From positions 1-64,000 of the forward strand of contig VGCE01000004.1 of the NCBI GenBank assembly GCA_016870155.1: a DNA stretch of 64,000 nt. Reading direction: 5' to 3'. This DNA comes from Actinomycetota bacterium (lineage in GTDB: Bacteria > Actinomycetota > Thermoleophilia > Miltoncostaeales > Miltoncostaeaceae). Shown here piece by piece: positions 1-8,336 of the stretch (position 1 is its first letter; every line of letters begins with the position of its first letter). Made by a program: the position numbers and the translations under genes. The notes under the pieces are model-generated. The model was not told the origin of the DNA. It was given only the letters and a program-made list of their open reading frames with translations, and did not search any database.

Positions 1-2
1 TC

Positions 3-617
3 CATCGCTGGGCCGCAGAGCACCACGGCAACCTGAGCAAGGCGAAGTTCACCAAGGCGGACCTTCGCGGCGCGGACTTCCGTGGCGCGGACCTTCGCGG
101 TGCGGACTTCCGGGGCGCGAAGCTGCGCCACGCGGACCTTCGGGGGGCGAGGCTCAAGGGTGCGCGGTTCGACGCGCCGCCGAAGACGGGGAAGCGGGCG
201 AACCAGACACCCTCGTGCGCCCCGAACTGCGAGGGCGCGGACCTCTACGGCGCGTACCTCACCGGCGCGAACCTCACCTTCGCGAACTTCACCTTCGCGA
301 ACCTCACCTTCGCGAACCTCACCGACGCGACCCTCGTCGGCGCGTACCTCGACGGCGCGACCCTCATCGACGCGAACCTCACCGACGCGACCCTCGTCGG
401 CGCGGACTTCTCGAACCTCGGCGGCTTGATGCAGATCGGCGCGAACCTCACCCGGGCGAACCTCTCCCGCGCGAACCTCAACGGCGCGGACCTCAGCGGC
501 GCGACCCTCACCGACGCGGACCTCACCGGCGCGGACCTCACCCGGGCGGACCTCGACGGCGCGATCTGGTCCGGTACCACCTGCCCCAACGGCACGGTGA
601 CCTCTACCGGCTGCTGA
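3..617 (+). CDS. Pentapeptide-repeat protein, 5' end outside window
   Basis: The visible 204 residues are built mostly from tandem A(D/N)Lxx units (ADLRG, ANLTF, ADLTG), the signature of a right-handed quadrilateral beta-helix. The frame is open to the left edge of the window, so the start is missing. A non-repeat linker near visible residues 52-75 carries two Cys (SCAPNCEG) and splits the repeats into two blocks; the C-terminus ends in a short tail with two more Cys (TTCPNGTVTSTGC). Pentapeptide-repeat proteins have varied roles, from DNA-mimic gyrase protection to unknown ones, and nothing here indicates which applies. No catalytic domain is visible in the portion present. Confidence 0.9.
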   Translation, partial: HRWAAEHHGNLSKAKFTKADLRGADFRGADLRGADFRGAKLRHADLRGARLKGARFDAPPKTGKRANQTPSCAPNCEGADLYGAYLTGANLTFANFTFANLTFANLTDATLVGAYLDGATLIDANLTDATLVGADFSNLGGLMQIGANLTRANLSRANLNGADLSGATLTDADLTGADLTRADLDGAIWSGTTCPNGTVTSTGC

Positions 618-628
618 CCGGCTGAGAG

Positions 629-931
629 ATGAAGCCCGAGCGCCTGGCGGAGCCGCGCGCGATTGCGCTGGTCTTCATCGTGCTTGTCGCCATCGCGGCG
701 CTTCTGATCGCGCTCGTGGGTATCGACGGTGCGCCCCGAGCCGCTGGCGCCATTCCCGCGCCGCTCGAGCGACCCGATCGCCTCCCGACCGTGGCAGAGG
801 GTGAGGCCGCAGCGCGCGCCTGCGAGGCAGCGGGCTCGTGGCGCGTGGGCGAGTGCGTGATCGCCGTGCTTGACAACTCACCGTTTGAGGATCGCCTGTT
901 CCAAGTAGAGGCGGAGGCGTGGGTGGAGTGA
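629..931 (+). CDS. Small single-pass membrane or secreted protein
   Basis: A 100-residue protein of no family I recognise. A charged N-terminus (MKPERLAEPRA) precedes one hydrophobic segment at about residues 12-32, which could be a signal anchor. The rest is acidic and holds two Cys (ARACEAAG and VGECVIA) that could pair outside the membrane. It begins 11 bases after the pentapeptide gene, with GAGAG directly before the ATG, so it is probably co-transcribed. The roughly 165 bases after it hold no convincing gene; a 51-codon GTG frame from 973 overlaps the hairpin at 1098-1123 and is not supported. Confidence 0.6.
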   Translation: MKPERLAEPRAIALVFIVLVAIAALLIALVGIDGAPRAAGAIPAPLERPDRLPTVAEGEAAARACEAAGSWRVGECVIAVLDNSPFEDRLFQVEAEAWVE

Positions 932-1097
932 CACGCGGATCGCTGAAGGTGCGGGCCAGGGTAGGAAGTCGGTGACCCGCGAGGTGGACGCACACGTCCT
1001 TCGCGATGAGCAACTCTGGCTTGTGCACGCGCTGGAATCGCAGACGCGTGGTGGCCGCGTGGTGTCCAGCACTAGCCCAATGATGTCCGAGAACGAG

Positions 1098-1123
1098 GAA
1101 AGGCCCGCACATGCGAGCCTTTC
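1098..1123 (-). terminator. Hairpin terminator after tRNA-Ala
   Basis: GAAAGGC and GCCTTTC arms enclose an inner CGCA/TGCG stem with one mismatch. On the minus strand the hairpin lies about 10 bases past the tRNA 3' end and is followed by a pyrimidine-rich stretch (CCTCGTTCTC). The stem is symmetric and could also end transcription coming from the plus-strand gene pair upstream. Confidence 0.55.
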
Positions 1124-1132
1124 GGTCTGAAA

Positions 1133-1205
1133 TGGAGGATACCGGGATCGAACCGGTGACCTCCTGCTTGCAAAGCAGGCGCTCTCCCAGCTGAGCTAAT
1201 CCCCC
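1133..1205 (-). tRNA. tRNA-Ala (anticodon TGC)
   Basis: On the minus strand the sequence begins GGGGGATTAGCTCAGCTGGG and folds as a standard 73-base tRNA. The acceptor stem GGGGGAT pairs with ATCCTCC (one G-U), the anticodon arm is CTGCT-TTGCAAG-type with anticodon TGC, and the T-arm carries GGTTCGATCCC. The discriminator is A. The CCA tail is not encoded, because the genomic bases after the discriminator are TTT. Confidence 0.97.
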
Positions 1206-1250
1206 GCGCGGACCGGACCGTACCACCCTGCGGCGGCGTATCGTGCGGGC

Positions 1251-1529
1251 ATGCCCGACGAGGTCCTCGCGCGCATCGACCAGCTACTGATGATGCAGCA
1301 GGAGCACCATCGCGAGCTCGCTGAGCTCATCGATCAGTACCGGGTGATGGTGTTCGACGCCGAGGAGAAAGGCCCCGACGACCTCTACAGAGTGGTCTCC
1401 GGGCTTCCGGGCGGTCGGTACCACGTGCTCACCACGCACCTGCGCGAGAGCTGGCTCACGCTGCAGGCCGACGTGGCGCGCATGATGCCGCAGCAGTCCG
1501 GCATCGACGGGGGCGGTGACGACGCCTAG
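1251..1529 (+). CDS. Hypothetical protein, 92 residues
   Basis: Not recognised. The first half is predicted helical and glutamine/histidine rich (LLMMQQEHHRELAELI), suggesting a short coiled coil; there is no signal peptide or membrane segment. The start is the ATG at 1251, 45 bases from the tRNA-Ala 5' end, with no strong ribosome binding site. Its TAG stop shares a CTAG with the stop codon of the convergent epimerase gene. Confidence 0.6.
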   Translation: MPDEVLARIDQLLMMQQEHHRELAELIDQYRVMVFDAEEKGPDDLYRVVSGLPGGRYHVLTTHLRESWLTLQADVARMMPQQSGIDGGGDDA

Positions 1530-2419
1530 GTGATGCGCGCGGCGAGCGAGGCGTCGATGTCGCCGTACGCCCAGCCGTAGTCGTGCGAGCGCGCCACCAG
1601 GGGATCGGTGCGGTGGCTGTCGGTCACCAGCACGGCGGCGTCGCCCAGGGTCATCTTCAGCGCGAGCGCGGGCGTGGGCACCACGGCCGGGCGCCCCACC
1701 GCGCGGCCGAAGGCCTTCGCCACCTCGGCCTGCCGCATGGGCTCGGGCGCCACGTTGTTGAAGGGCCCCTCCCAGCCGTCGTCATCGACCGCGCGCAGGA
1801 TCATCCCCACCACATCTGCGATGTCCACCCACGGCACCCACTGCCGGCCGCCGGCGAGGGGGCCCGCCATGCCGGCGCGCGCGAGCTTGGCGAGCCGGGG
1901 GATCACCCCGCCGTCCTCGGCGAACACCATCCCGGTGCGCGAGATGGCCACCCGTACCCCGCCTCGTGCGGCGGACATCGCCGCGGCCTCCCACGCCACC
2001 GCGACATCCGACAGGAACCCCTGCCCGGGTCCGGCCGACTCGGGCAGCAATTCGTCGTCGCGGTTGCCGTAATAGCCCGTGGCGCTGCCGCTCACCAGCA
2101 CGCGGGGGCCGTCACCCGCGGCGAGGGAATCGGCGATGCGGGTGGCGGTGATCACGCGGCTGTCGCGGATGAGCTTCTTCTGCTCGCGGTTCCAGCGCCC
2201 TTCGGCCACCGATGCCCCGGCCAGGTTGACAATGGCGTGCACGCCGTCAATCGCTGCTGCCGGCAGGTCGTCGAAAACCGGATCCCACGCCACGGTGGGC
2301 ACGCAATGCACATCGCCATTCGATCGCGACAGCGGCACGACCTCGTCGCCGCGATCGAGCAGGGCCCGTGTGAGATGATGGCCGACGAGGCCCGTGGCTC
2401 CTGTAATGGCGACGCGCAT
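1526..2419 (-). CDS. TIGR01777-type NAD(P)-dependent epimerase (YfcH/SDR39U1 family)
   Basis: An atypical extended SDR of 297 residues, the usual length for this family. The N-terminal Rossmann motif is TGATGLVGHHL (about residues 7-17), followed by the family-typical NLAGASVAEGRW (about residues 66-77). The active-site region near GSATGYYGNR keeps the Tyr of an SDR YxxxK-like site. A C-terminal segment with MRQAEVAKAFGRAVGRP is characteristic of the TIGR01777 C-terminal domain. Members resemble the bacterial cell-division-linked protein YfcH, but the substrate is unknown. The frame is short-spaced and monocistronic. Confidence 0.9.
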   Translation of the reverse strand: MRVAITGATGLVGHHLTRALLDRGDEVVPLSRSNGDVHCVPTVAWDPVFDDLPAAAIDGVHAIVNLAGASVAEGRWNREQKKLIRDSRVITATRIADSLAAGDGPRVLVSGSATGYYGNRDDELLPESAGPGQGFLSDVAVAWEAAAMSAARGGVRVAISRTGMVFAEDGGVIPRLAKLARAGMAGPLAGGRQWVPWVDIADVVGMILRAVDDDGWEGPFNNVAPEPMRQAEVAKAFGRAVGRPAVVPTPALALKMTLGDAAVLVTDSHRTDPLVARSHDYGWAYGDIDASLAARIT

Positions 2420-2475
2420 GACCCGATCATGCCGGGTGACGTGGCCACCGACCCGAAGAACGGACAGGAGGGCCG

Positions 2476-2883
2476 ATGGCCGCCGAGGAGGTCGAGGTAC
2501 GCGGGGTGGTGGTGAAGCGGCGCGGGGTGCTGGTGACCTGGCTGCTCATCATCGTGACCCTGGGCATCTACGCGCTGTTCCACTGGTACTACATCAACCG
2601 CGAGATGCGCGACATGTCCGACGCGCTCGGCAAGCCCTTCGGCAACTCACCGGGGCTCAGCGTGCTGGCCCTCTTCCCGGGCAGCTTCCTGATCGTGCCC
2701 GCCATCTGGACCTGGGTCACCACGGCGCGCCGCACGCGCGACCTGCGCGAGTTCGCGCTGGACGGCCGGCCCGGCGACCACACGTCGGTGGCGCTCGGGG
2801 TGATCCTCGGCTTCATCTACGCGCTGAACCACCCGTACCTGCAGTCGTCCCTCAACGGCACGTGGGAGATCCTGAAGGACTAG
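2476..2883 (+). CDS. DUF4234-like integral membrane protein
   Basis: 135 residues with two or three hydrophobic segments: about residues 18-38 (VLVTWLLIIVTLGIYALFHW), 58-78 (SVLALFPGSFLIVPAIW) and 104-118. The tract TLGIYALFHWYYINREM after a basic KRRG is typical of DUF4234 proteins, whose function is unknown. The gene starts 56 bases from the divergent epimerase gene, so the two may share a promoter region. Its stop overlaps that of the convergent aldo/keto reductase within a CTAG. Confidence 0.8.
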   Translation: MAAEEVEVRGVVVKRRGVLVTWLLIIVTLGIYALFHWYYINREMRDMSDALGKPFGNSPGLSVLALFPGSFLIVPAIWTWVTTARRTRDLREFALDGRPGDHTSVALGVILGFIYALNHPYLQSSLNGTWEILKD

Positions 2884-3875
2884 TCGCGGGGAGGTGGCTC
2901 GCCGTGCCCGTACTCTCGTGATGCGGCCGGGTAGTCGGCGAGCACCGCGTCGATGGCAGCCTCCTCGTCCGCGAACAGCGGCGCGCCCGCGAGGGCGGCC
3001 GCTCCACGCGCCTGGGCGGCGTCGTGCGCGCCCACGATGGCCGAGGAGACCTCCGGCCGGCGCAGCACCCAGGCCACCGCCATCTCGGCCACCCCGCCGG
3101 GGCGACCCGACTCGTCGGCGACCTGCTGCATGCGGCGCATCACCGCCACGCGGTCGGCGAAGTGCTCATCGGCGAAGAACTCGCTCTGCGCCCGCCAGTC
3201 GTTGGCGGGGAACGTGGTGCCCTCATCCATGCGCCCGGTGAGCAGGCCATGGGCCAGCGGCCCGTAGGCCAGCACGCCCACGCCGTGCTCGCGGCACCAC
3301 GGCAGCTCCGCGGCCTCGAGCTGGCGGCGCATCACGTGGTAGCCCACCTGCAGCGACACGAAGGGGCCCGCCGCATGCGCCGCCTCGAGGTCGGCCAGGT
3401 GGTAGTTCGACACCCCGATCCAGCGGATCTTCCCCTCGTCGCGCATCTTCACCAGCTCGGCGAAGGTGTCGTCGGCCGGCACGTCGCCCACGGGCCAGTG
3501 CACCTGATACAGGTCAACCGCGTCGAGGCCAAGCGCGGTGAGCGAGCGCTCGAGCGCCATGCGCAGGTACGCCCCCGACGCCTCGCGCCAGATGCGCATC
3601 CCGTCGCCGGTGACCTCCCATGCCACGCCGCCCTTGGTGGCCACGATCACCTCATCACCGCGATCGCGCAGCACCTTCCCCACCACCTGCTCGGCCCGCC
3701 CCTGCCCGTAGATGTCGGCGGTGTCGACCCAGTTGATGCCGGCGTCGAGCGCCGCGTGGCAGGCGGCCTCGCTGTGGGAGTCGTCGGCACCGCCCCACCG
3801 GCCGCCGAACTGCCAGGTGCCCAGCCCGATCACGGTGAGGTCGAGGTCCGATGCGCCGAGGCGACGGGTCTCCAT
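2880..3875 (-). CDS. Aldo/keto reductase
   Basis: 331 residues, the usual size for NADPH-dependent (alpha/beta)8 aldo/keto reductases. Catalytic tetrad elements are visible: Asp-Tyr in VDTADIYGQGRAE (about residues 50-62), Lys in IVATKGG (about 78-84) and His in YQVHWP (about 123-128). The NADPH-binding C-terminal part holds SSAIVGAH. It resembles the YghZ/IolS-like group, but the substrate cannot be read from sequence. It lies two bases downstream of the zinc-ribbon gene and is probably co-transcribed with it. Confidence 0.93.
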   Translation of the reverse strand: METRRLGASDLDLTVIGLGTWQFGGRWGGADDSHSEAACHAALDAGINWVDTADIYGQGRAEQVVGKVLRDRGDEVIVATKGGVAWEVTGDGMRIWREASGAYLRMALERSLTALGLDAVDLYQVHWPVGDVPADDTFAELVKMRDEGKIRWIGVSNYHLADLEAAHAAGPFVSLQVGYHVMRRQLEAAELPWCREHGVGVLAYGPLAHGLLTGRMDEGTTFPANDWRAQSEFFADEHFADRVAVMRRMQQVADESGRPGGVAEMAVAWVLRRPEVSSAIVGAHDAAQARGAAALAGAPLFADEEAAIDAVLADYPAASREYGHGEPPPRD

Positions 3876-3877
3876 GG

Positions 3878-4330
3878 CTATCCCCTCGTTTCGGGCGTGA
3901 GCGCCACCAGCAGCCCGCCGTCGTCATCGTACGCCGGGAAGATGTCCACCACGGCCTCGCGGTCGTCATCGAGGCCATAGGGCCGGAAGGTGCAGGGCTC
4001 CTGCAAAACGCGCACGCCCCACTCCAGGCTGCGCGCGAGCGGGTCGTCGGTGGCACCGGGAAAGCGCAGGCCCAGCGCCTCGGCCACCTCGTAGCCGATC
4101 ATCTCGCCCTCGGGCCATCCGGTCGTGGGCGCGGCCGCATGCCCCGCCACCAGCACGCGGCGCTCCCTGTCGCAGCACACCAGCGCCGTCAGCGGCCCCG
4201 CGTAGTAGTCGTCCATCATCTCGAATACGAACCCGAAGCCGCACTTGGGGCAGCCGCGCGGCTGGTGTCCCTCGGCGCGCTCGGCACCCGCCACCCGGTG
4301 GGCGCAGCGTGGACAGATGAAGACCGCCAT
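3878..4330 (-). CDS. Zinc-ribbon protein with PAS-like domain
   Basis: 150 residues. The N-terminus holds a probable zinc ribbon, CPRC near residue 6 and CPKCG near residue 28. The rest (FVFEMMDDYYAGPLTALVCCD, then GYEVAEALGL) has the order of a small PAS-like sensor fold, ending in GGLLVALTPETRG. It could be a cytoplasmic sensor or adaptor, but no output domain is present. Neighbours are the aldo/keto reductase downstream and the secreted hydrolase-like protein, of which it lies just past the stop. Confidence 0.6.
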   Translation of the reverse strand: MAVFICPRCAHRVAGAERAEGHQPRGCPKCGFGFVFEMMDDYYAGPLTALVCCDRERRVLVAGHAAAPTTGWPEGEMIGYEVAEALGLRFPGATDDPLARSLEWGVRVLQEPCTFRPYGLDDDREAVVDIFPAYDDDGGLLVALTPETRG

Positions 4331-4340
4331 GGCTCCCCGC

Positions 4341-6296
4341 CTACGGGCGGTACGCGCCCTCCCAGGGCGAGAGATCCTTCGTTCCCGGCACGCGCCACTT
4401 CCACGACGCGTGGCCGGTCTGGCCGCCGGCCATGCGCTGCACCATGCCGACGAACGGCACCAGGTCCATGGGCTCCACCAGCGATCCCGGGGTCATCGGG
4501 TCGGCGGCGAACGACAGCACCCTGCCCTTGCCCACCTGGCGCAGCACCGCCGCCGGACGGCCGTCGAGGTGCGTGGCCACCACCTGCGCGCCGGCGGGCA
4601 CGTCGGTGAACGCCCACGAGCGCCGGTCGGCAACCGGGAGCGAGTAGAGGTCGGGCGGGGTGGCCGGGCCGAGGGCGCCCCTACGCACGAACAGCACGCT
4701 GCCCGCGTCGCCGTCCAGGCGACCGCCCGTGAGCGCCGCGCCGATATCGGACAGGTCCTTGTTGTCGGGCGTGCGCGCGAAGGCCGTGGGATCGGTGACC
4801 ACCAGGAACCCGCCGGCACCCACCCAGTCGCGCAGTGCCTCGGCGAAGGGCCGCGACAGGGTGTCGCCGCGCGGCAGCCACACCACCTTGGCGCGCGACA
4901 GCCGCTGCCGCTCGGCCACCAGGCGCTCGTCGCTGTCGAACACGAACGGCGCGCCGTTGAGCTCGCCCAGCAGCGAGTGCGTGGTGTATATCGCGTCGCC
5001 CGACGTGCGGTAGCGCGAGTCGCCCCGCTTGTCGGGCTGGCCCTGGCCCTCGCTCATGAGCGAGTACACGACCACCGTCGATGGGTCGACGGGCATGTCG
5101 GGAAGCTGCAGCCCGCGCATGCGCGATGCCAGCGAGAGCATGCCGTCGTAGAGCTTGCGGTTGGTGAACCGGGGGTTGCCCTTGGCGTAGAAGGTGATGT
5201 GCGTGGCGCCCGCGCGAAGCGCCTGACTGGTCCAGGTCTCCACGTCGGCGATGCCCGGCGAGTAGCGGGCGTACGGGAAGGCCTGCACGATCACGCGCAC
5301 GGGCTTGCCCGTGAGGTCGGACATCAGCTTGGCGCCGAAGCCCGGGTTGTAGCGGCCACGACCGGCGTTGGCGCGCTCGGCGTACGACACGTAGGGATCG
5401 ACCTCGACGATGTCGGCGAACGTGCCGAGCTGCGAGTAGTCCCACGGCATGAAGCCGTCGATCATGTTGTAGTTGTTCGGCACCACGCGGGCGCCGGGAT
5501 CGAGCCGCCGGATGAGCGCCGCCTGCTCGGCCTTCATCGCGAAGAAGTTCTTGCTGGTCCACCGCGAGTAGGCCAGCCACTGCAGGCCGGCGATGGGCGA
5601 ATCGGTGCGCTTGGCACCCGAGCGCGGGGGCGCCCAGCCGTACTCGCGCTTGATCTGCGCGGCCTGCCGGCGCCACAGGGCGCTGCGCGTGGCCGGGCCT
5701 GTGGGCAGCACCACCTGGGGCTCGTCCGACCCGTTGTAGGCGAACACGTACGGCGCGCTGCGAAGGCGCGGAACGATGCGGCGGATCTCCGAGAGCGCCT
5801 TGCGCTGGTAGGCCGGGTCGAGGAGCGACATCCGGCGCGTGGGCGCCTTGGTGTCGGGCTGGAAGACGATGCCGGTGGGGCGGCAGGTCTTCGGCACGCG
5901 CGGGAAGATGCACAGGGCGTCCTTGGCCGCGCGGGCCTCCACGTTGGCGTCCCACGACAGGCCGGTGGCGTTGTAGAGCCTGAGGAAGTTGGCGGGGTTG
6001 CGCCACGACGACGGCTCGCGCGGCGACACCGGGATGTCGAACGGCAGCGACGCGAACCCGCTGCCCCACAGGTTGTTGGCGCCCTCGGTGAGAAGGATCT
6101 GGTTGACCATCGGCAGCCACTTGGCCCTGGGGATGGGCAGCGGTCCGTTGGGCTTCCAGCGCGGGTTCTGCTCCTGGTTGAGCTCGTGGTTCCAGTCGAA
6201 CACGTGGCCCATGGGGCGCGCGTCGGCCGTGGGCGTGATGATCGGCGCGGCCACCAAGGACGCGGCGATGGCGACGATGGGGGCGGGGCTGCGCAT
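4341..6296 (-). CDS. Secreted glycoside-hydrolase-like protein (TIM barrel plus GATase1-like domain)
   Basis: 651 residues from the chosen ATG at 6296, which gives a clean signal peptide (MRSPAPIVAIAASLVAAPI, cleavage near TADA). An in-frame start 39 bases upstream would add residues before the signal and overlap the preceding gene. The middle looks like an (alpha/beta)8 hydrolase: YNGSDEPQVV could hold an acidic catalytic residue, and VEVDPYVSYAERA and THITFYAKGNPRF resemble late barrel strands. Residues after about 410 (STVVVYSLMSEG, VVWLPRGDTLSRPFAEAL, GGFLVVTDPTAF) match the Rossmann-like trimerisation domain of GH42-type enzymes. The substrate is unknown; extracellular glycan processing is inferred. 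Confidence 0.65.
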   Translation of the reverse strand: MRSPAPIVAIAASLVAAPIITPTADARPMGHVFDWNHELNQEQNPRWKPNGPLPIPRAKWLPMVNQILLTEGANNLWGSGFASLPFDIPVSPREPSSWRNPANFLRLYNATGLSWDANVEARAAKDALCIFPRVPKTCRPTGIVFQPDTKAPTRRMSLLDPAYQRKALSEIRRIVPRLRSAPYVFAYNGSDEPQVVLPTGPATRSALWRRQAAQIKREYGWAPPRSGAKRTDSPIAGLQWLAYSRWTSKNFFAMKAEQAALIRRLDPGARVVPNNYNMIDGFMPWDYSQLGTFADIVEVDPYVSYAERANAGRGRYNPGFGAKLMSDLTGKPVRVIVQAFPYARYSPGIADVETWTSQALRAGATHITFYAKGNPRFTNRKLYDGMLSLASRMRGLQLPDMPVDPSTVVVYSLMSEGQGQPDKRGDSRYRTSGDAIYTTHSLLGELNGAPFVFDSDERLVAERQRLSRAKVVWLPRGDTLSRPFAEALRDWVGAGGFLVVTDPTAFARTPDNKDLSDIGAALTGGRLDGDAGSVLFVRRGALGPATPPDLYSLPVADRRSWAFTDVPAGAQVVATHLDGRPAAVLRQVGKGRVLSFAADPMTPGSLVEPMDLVPFVGMVQRMAGGQTGHASWKWRVPGTKDLSPWEGAYRP

Positions 6297-6306
6297 GACG
6301 TGCAGG

Positions 6307-7098
6307 CTAGATGCCCCCGCCGTCGGTGTGGCCAATCGGGGTCATGGTGAACAGGGTGTCTGCGCGCAGGCCCAGGCGAAGGGTCTCCAAGGGGATCACC
6401 TCATCGGGCGGGATGTTGCCCAGGTTCACGTTGGCGCCGAAGGCGCGCACGAACCACACCTGCTGCGACTTCTGGGGCGCCTCGAACAGCAGCCGGTGCA
6501 CGTCGATGGCATGCACGATCTCGTCGACGAGCCCCATGCGCAGCTCGCCATCGCCGCGGAACACGCCCGCGGTGCCGCTCTCGCGGGCCTCGGTGATGAC
6601 CTTCCAGGCACCGGCGCGAAGCTCGGCGTCGATCATCTCCACCCAGCGATAGGGGGCGATCACCACGTCGTTGTCCTTGGAGCCCACCTCCGAGAGCACG
6701 GTGAAGTCCTGCGCGTACTCCTCGATGTACTCGAGCTTCTTCTCATGGGGCAGTTCGACGGTGCCATCTGACACCTCCACGTGCCGCAGGCCGAGGTTGC
6801 CGACGAAGTCCTTCCACTCGGCGAGCCTGCCCTGCACCAGGCAGGCCTCCCAGAAGGTCCCCCCGAGCACCGTGGCCACGCCGTACGACTCATAGAGGCG
6901 GATCTTCTCCTCGAGGCCCTTGGTCACGTAGGCGGTGCCCCAGCCGAGCTTGACGATGTCGATGAAGTCGCCGCTGATGGCGAACATGTCGTCCACCTGG
7001 CGCAGCGACATGCCCTTGTCGATCACGTGCGTGAGCCCGAACTGGCGCGGCTTCTCGGGGCGCCCGGGCAGGGTGAGGAAGTCCGCCGCGCGGCTCAC
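6307..7098 (-). CDS. comA: Phosphosulfolactate synthase (ComA family)
   Basis: 263 residues, the usual length. Adds sulfite to phosphoenolpyruvate to form (2R)-phosphosulfolactate, the first step toward sulfolactate or coenzyme M. Family segments are clear: GLTHVIDKGM (about residues 21-30), DIVKLGWGTA (47-56), VLGGTFWEAC (77-86), VEVSDGTVELP (106-116) and a C-terminal PLETLRLGLRADT. It overlaps the FAD oxidoreductase gene by four bases, so the two are translationally coupled. No ComB phosphatase or ComC dehydrogenase is adjacent, so the end product is uncertain. Methanogen-style coenzyme M synthesis is unlikely in this background; sulfolactate production is an inference. Confidence 0.9.
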   Translation of the reverse strand: MSRAADFLTLPGRPEKPRQFGLTHVIDKGMSLRQVDDMFAISGDFIDIVKLGWGTAYVTKGLEEKIRLYESYGVATVLGGTFWEACLVQGRLAEWKDFVGNLGLRHVEVSDGTVELPHEKKLEYIEEYAQDFTVLSEVGSKDNDVVIAPYRWVEMIDAELRAGAWKVITEARESGTAGVFRGDGELRMGLVDEIVHAIDVHRLLFEAPQKSQQVWFVRAFGANVNLGNIPPDEVIPLETLRLGLRADTLFTMTPIGHTDGGGI

Positions 7099-8336
7099 GC
7101 CAGGGCCTCCCGCGCCGCGGCGTCACCGGCGATGCGCCCGAACACCACGGTGTCGAGCAGCGAGTTGCCCATGAGGCGGTTGGTGCCGTGCACCCCGCCG
7201 GTGATCTCGCCCGCGGCGTAGAGCCTCGGCAGCGTGGTGCGGCCCGAGGCATCGATGACGAGGCCACCGTTGCGGTAATGCAGCACCGGGTACACGAGTA
7301 CGCGCTCCGTGGTGATGTCCACTCCCTGCTTCAGGTAGCGGTTGTGCACGTAGGCAAGCCTCTCGGCCGTGAAGCCCGGGCCGTTGTCGCGGTCGATGGC
7401 CGCGGTGTCGAGCCAGATGCCCATGGTGCCATCCGGCGCGGCTGCTCCGCGCCCCTCGTCCACGACGCGGATGATGGCATCCGCCACCACATCGCGCGGC
7501 GCGAGCTCGTCCACGAACCTCTCCCCCGCCGCGTCGTGCAGCGTGGCGCCGTACGAGCGCGTGGTCTCGGGCAGGGCGTAGCCCGCGAGGCCCGGCGGCC
7601 ACACCGCCCCCGTGGGGTGGCGCTGCCACGAATCCAGGTCGCGCCCCTCGGCGCCCAGCGCCAGGGCCATCTCAAGCACCTCGGGCGTGGCGTCGGGGTG
7701 GTTGGTGCTCTTCTCGCCGATGCGGGCCGCCTCGCCGCCCAGCCCGCCCCCGGCGGCCAGCACCACGGCAGAGGTGGTGATGGTGGCCGTGGCGCCACGC
7801 CTGTCGCGGGTCACGGCGCGCCAGCCGCCGTCCGCGGGCCGCACGGCCTCCACCGCCTCGAGCGACTCGAGCGCCGTGGACTCGCGCACCTCGGCGCCGC
7901 TGGCACGCACGGCCGCGCGAAGGGCCTGCACCATCTCGGCCCCGGTGCGCTCTCCCGCCTGCAGCAGGCGGGGACGACGGGCGCCGCCGCACCGGATGAT
8001 GCGCAGGTCGCCATCGTCATCGGTGAAGGGCACGCCGATCGACCCCAGCCACGCGATGGCGTCGGGACCGCCCTCCACCAGCGTGCGCACCAGCGCCGGG
8101 TCGCCGTCGTCGTGGCCGGCCGCGAGGGTGTCCTCGAAGTGGTCCTCGGTGCTGTCGTCGGCGGCGATGGCGGCCTGGATGCCGCCCTGCGCGCGACCGG
8201 TGTTCGATGCCCCCAGCGCGGACTTGGTGATCACGATCACCGACGCCCCAGCCGCGCGGGCGGCCACGGCCGCGCTCATCCCTGCGCCGCCCGAGCCCAC
8301 CACCAGCACGTCGCAGCGCGCGCCTGTGGCCGTCAC
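7095..8336 (-). CDS. FAD-dependent oxidoreductase (fumarate reductase/aspartate oxidase family)
   Basis: 413 residues. The FAD-binding motif VVGSGGAGMSAA lies at about residues 12-23, and ALGASNTGRAQGG is the conserved second FAD contact. Family active-site elements are present: HPTGAVWP, the Arg-bearing HNRYLKQGVDIT and HYRNGGL, with a final HGTNRLMGNSLLD. It lacks the C-terminal helical domain of full NadB (about 530 residues), so it is a short paralog. Coupled to phosphosulfolactate synthase, it may oxidise or reduce a 2-hydroxy/2-oxo sulfonate such as sulfolactate; that is inference. Four-base overlaps join it to both neighbours. Confidence 0.85.
   Translation of the reverse strand: MTATGARCDVLVVGSGGAGMSAAVAARAAGASVIVITKSALGASNTGRAQGGIQAAIAADDSTEDHFEDTLAAGHDDGDPALVRTLVEGGPDAIAWLGSIGVPFTDDDGDLRIIRCGGARRPRLLQAGERTGAEMVQALRAAVRASGAEVRESTALESLEAVEAVRPADGGWRAVTRDRRGATATITTSAVVLAAGGGLGGEAARIGEKSTNHPDATPEVLEMALALGAEGRDLDSWQRHPTGAVWPPGLAGYALPETTRSYGATLHDAAGERFVDELAPRDVVADAIIRVVDEGRGAAAPDGTMGIWLDTAAIDRDNGPGFTAERLAYVHNRYLKQGVDITTERVLVYPVLHYRNGGLVIDASGRTTLPRLYAAGEITGGVHGTNRLMGNSLLDTVVFGRIAGDAAAREALA

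Noticed and set aside
245-595. A minus-strand frame of VRFA/VRSAP repeats
   Set aside because: It is the antisense reading of the pentapeptide repeats; the A(D/N)Lxx periodicity is only in plus-strand frame 3. Plus-strand frames 1 and 2 give Arg/Ser/Thr- or Arg/Pro/His-rich repeats and were also left out.
973-1128. A 51-codon GTG frame before tRNA-Ala
   Set aside because: No ribosome binding site or recognisable sequence, and its end runs through the hairpin at 1098-1123.
7095-8336. L-aspartate oxidase (nadB)
   Set aside because: The protein lacks the C-terminal helical domain of NadB, no nadA or nadC is adjacent, and it is coupled to phosphosulfolactate synthase. Kept as a general family member.
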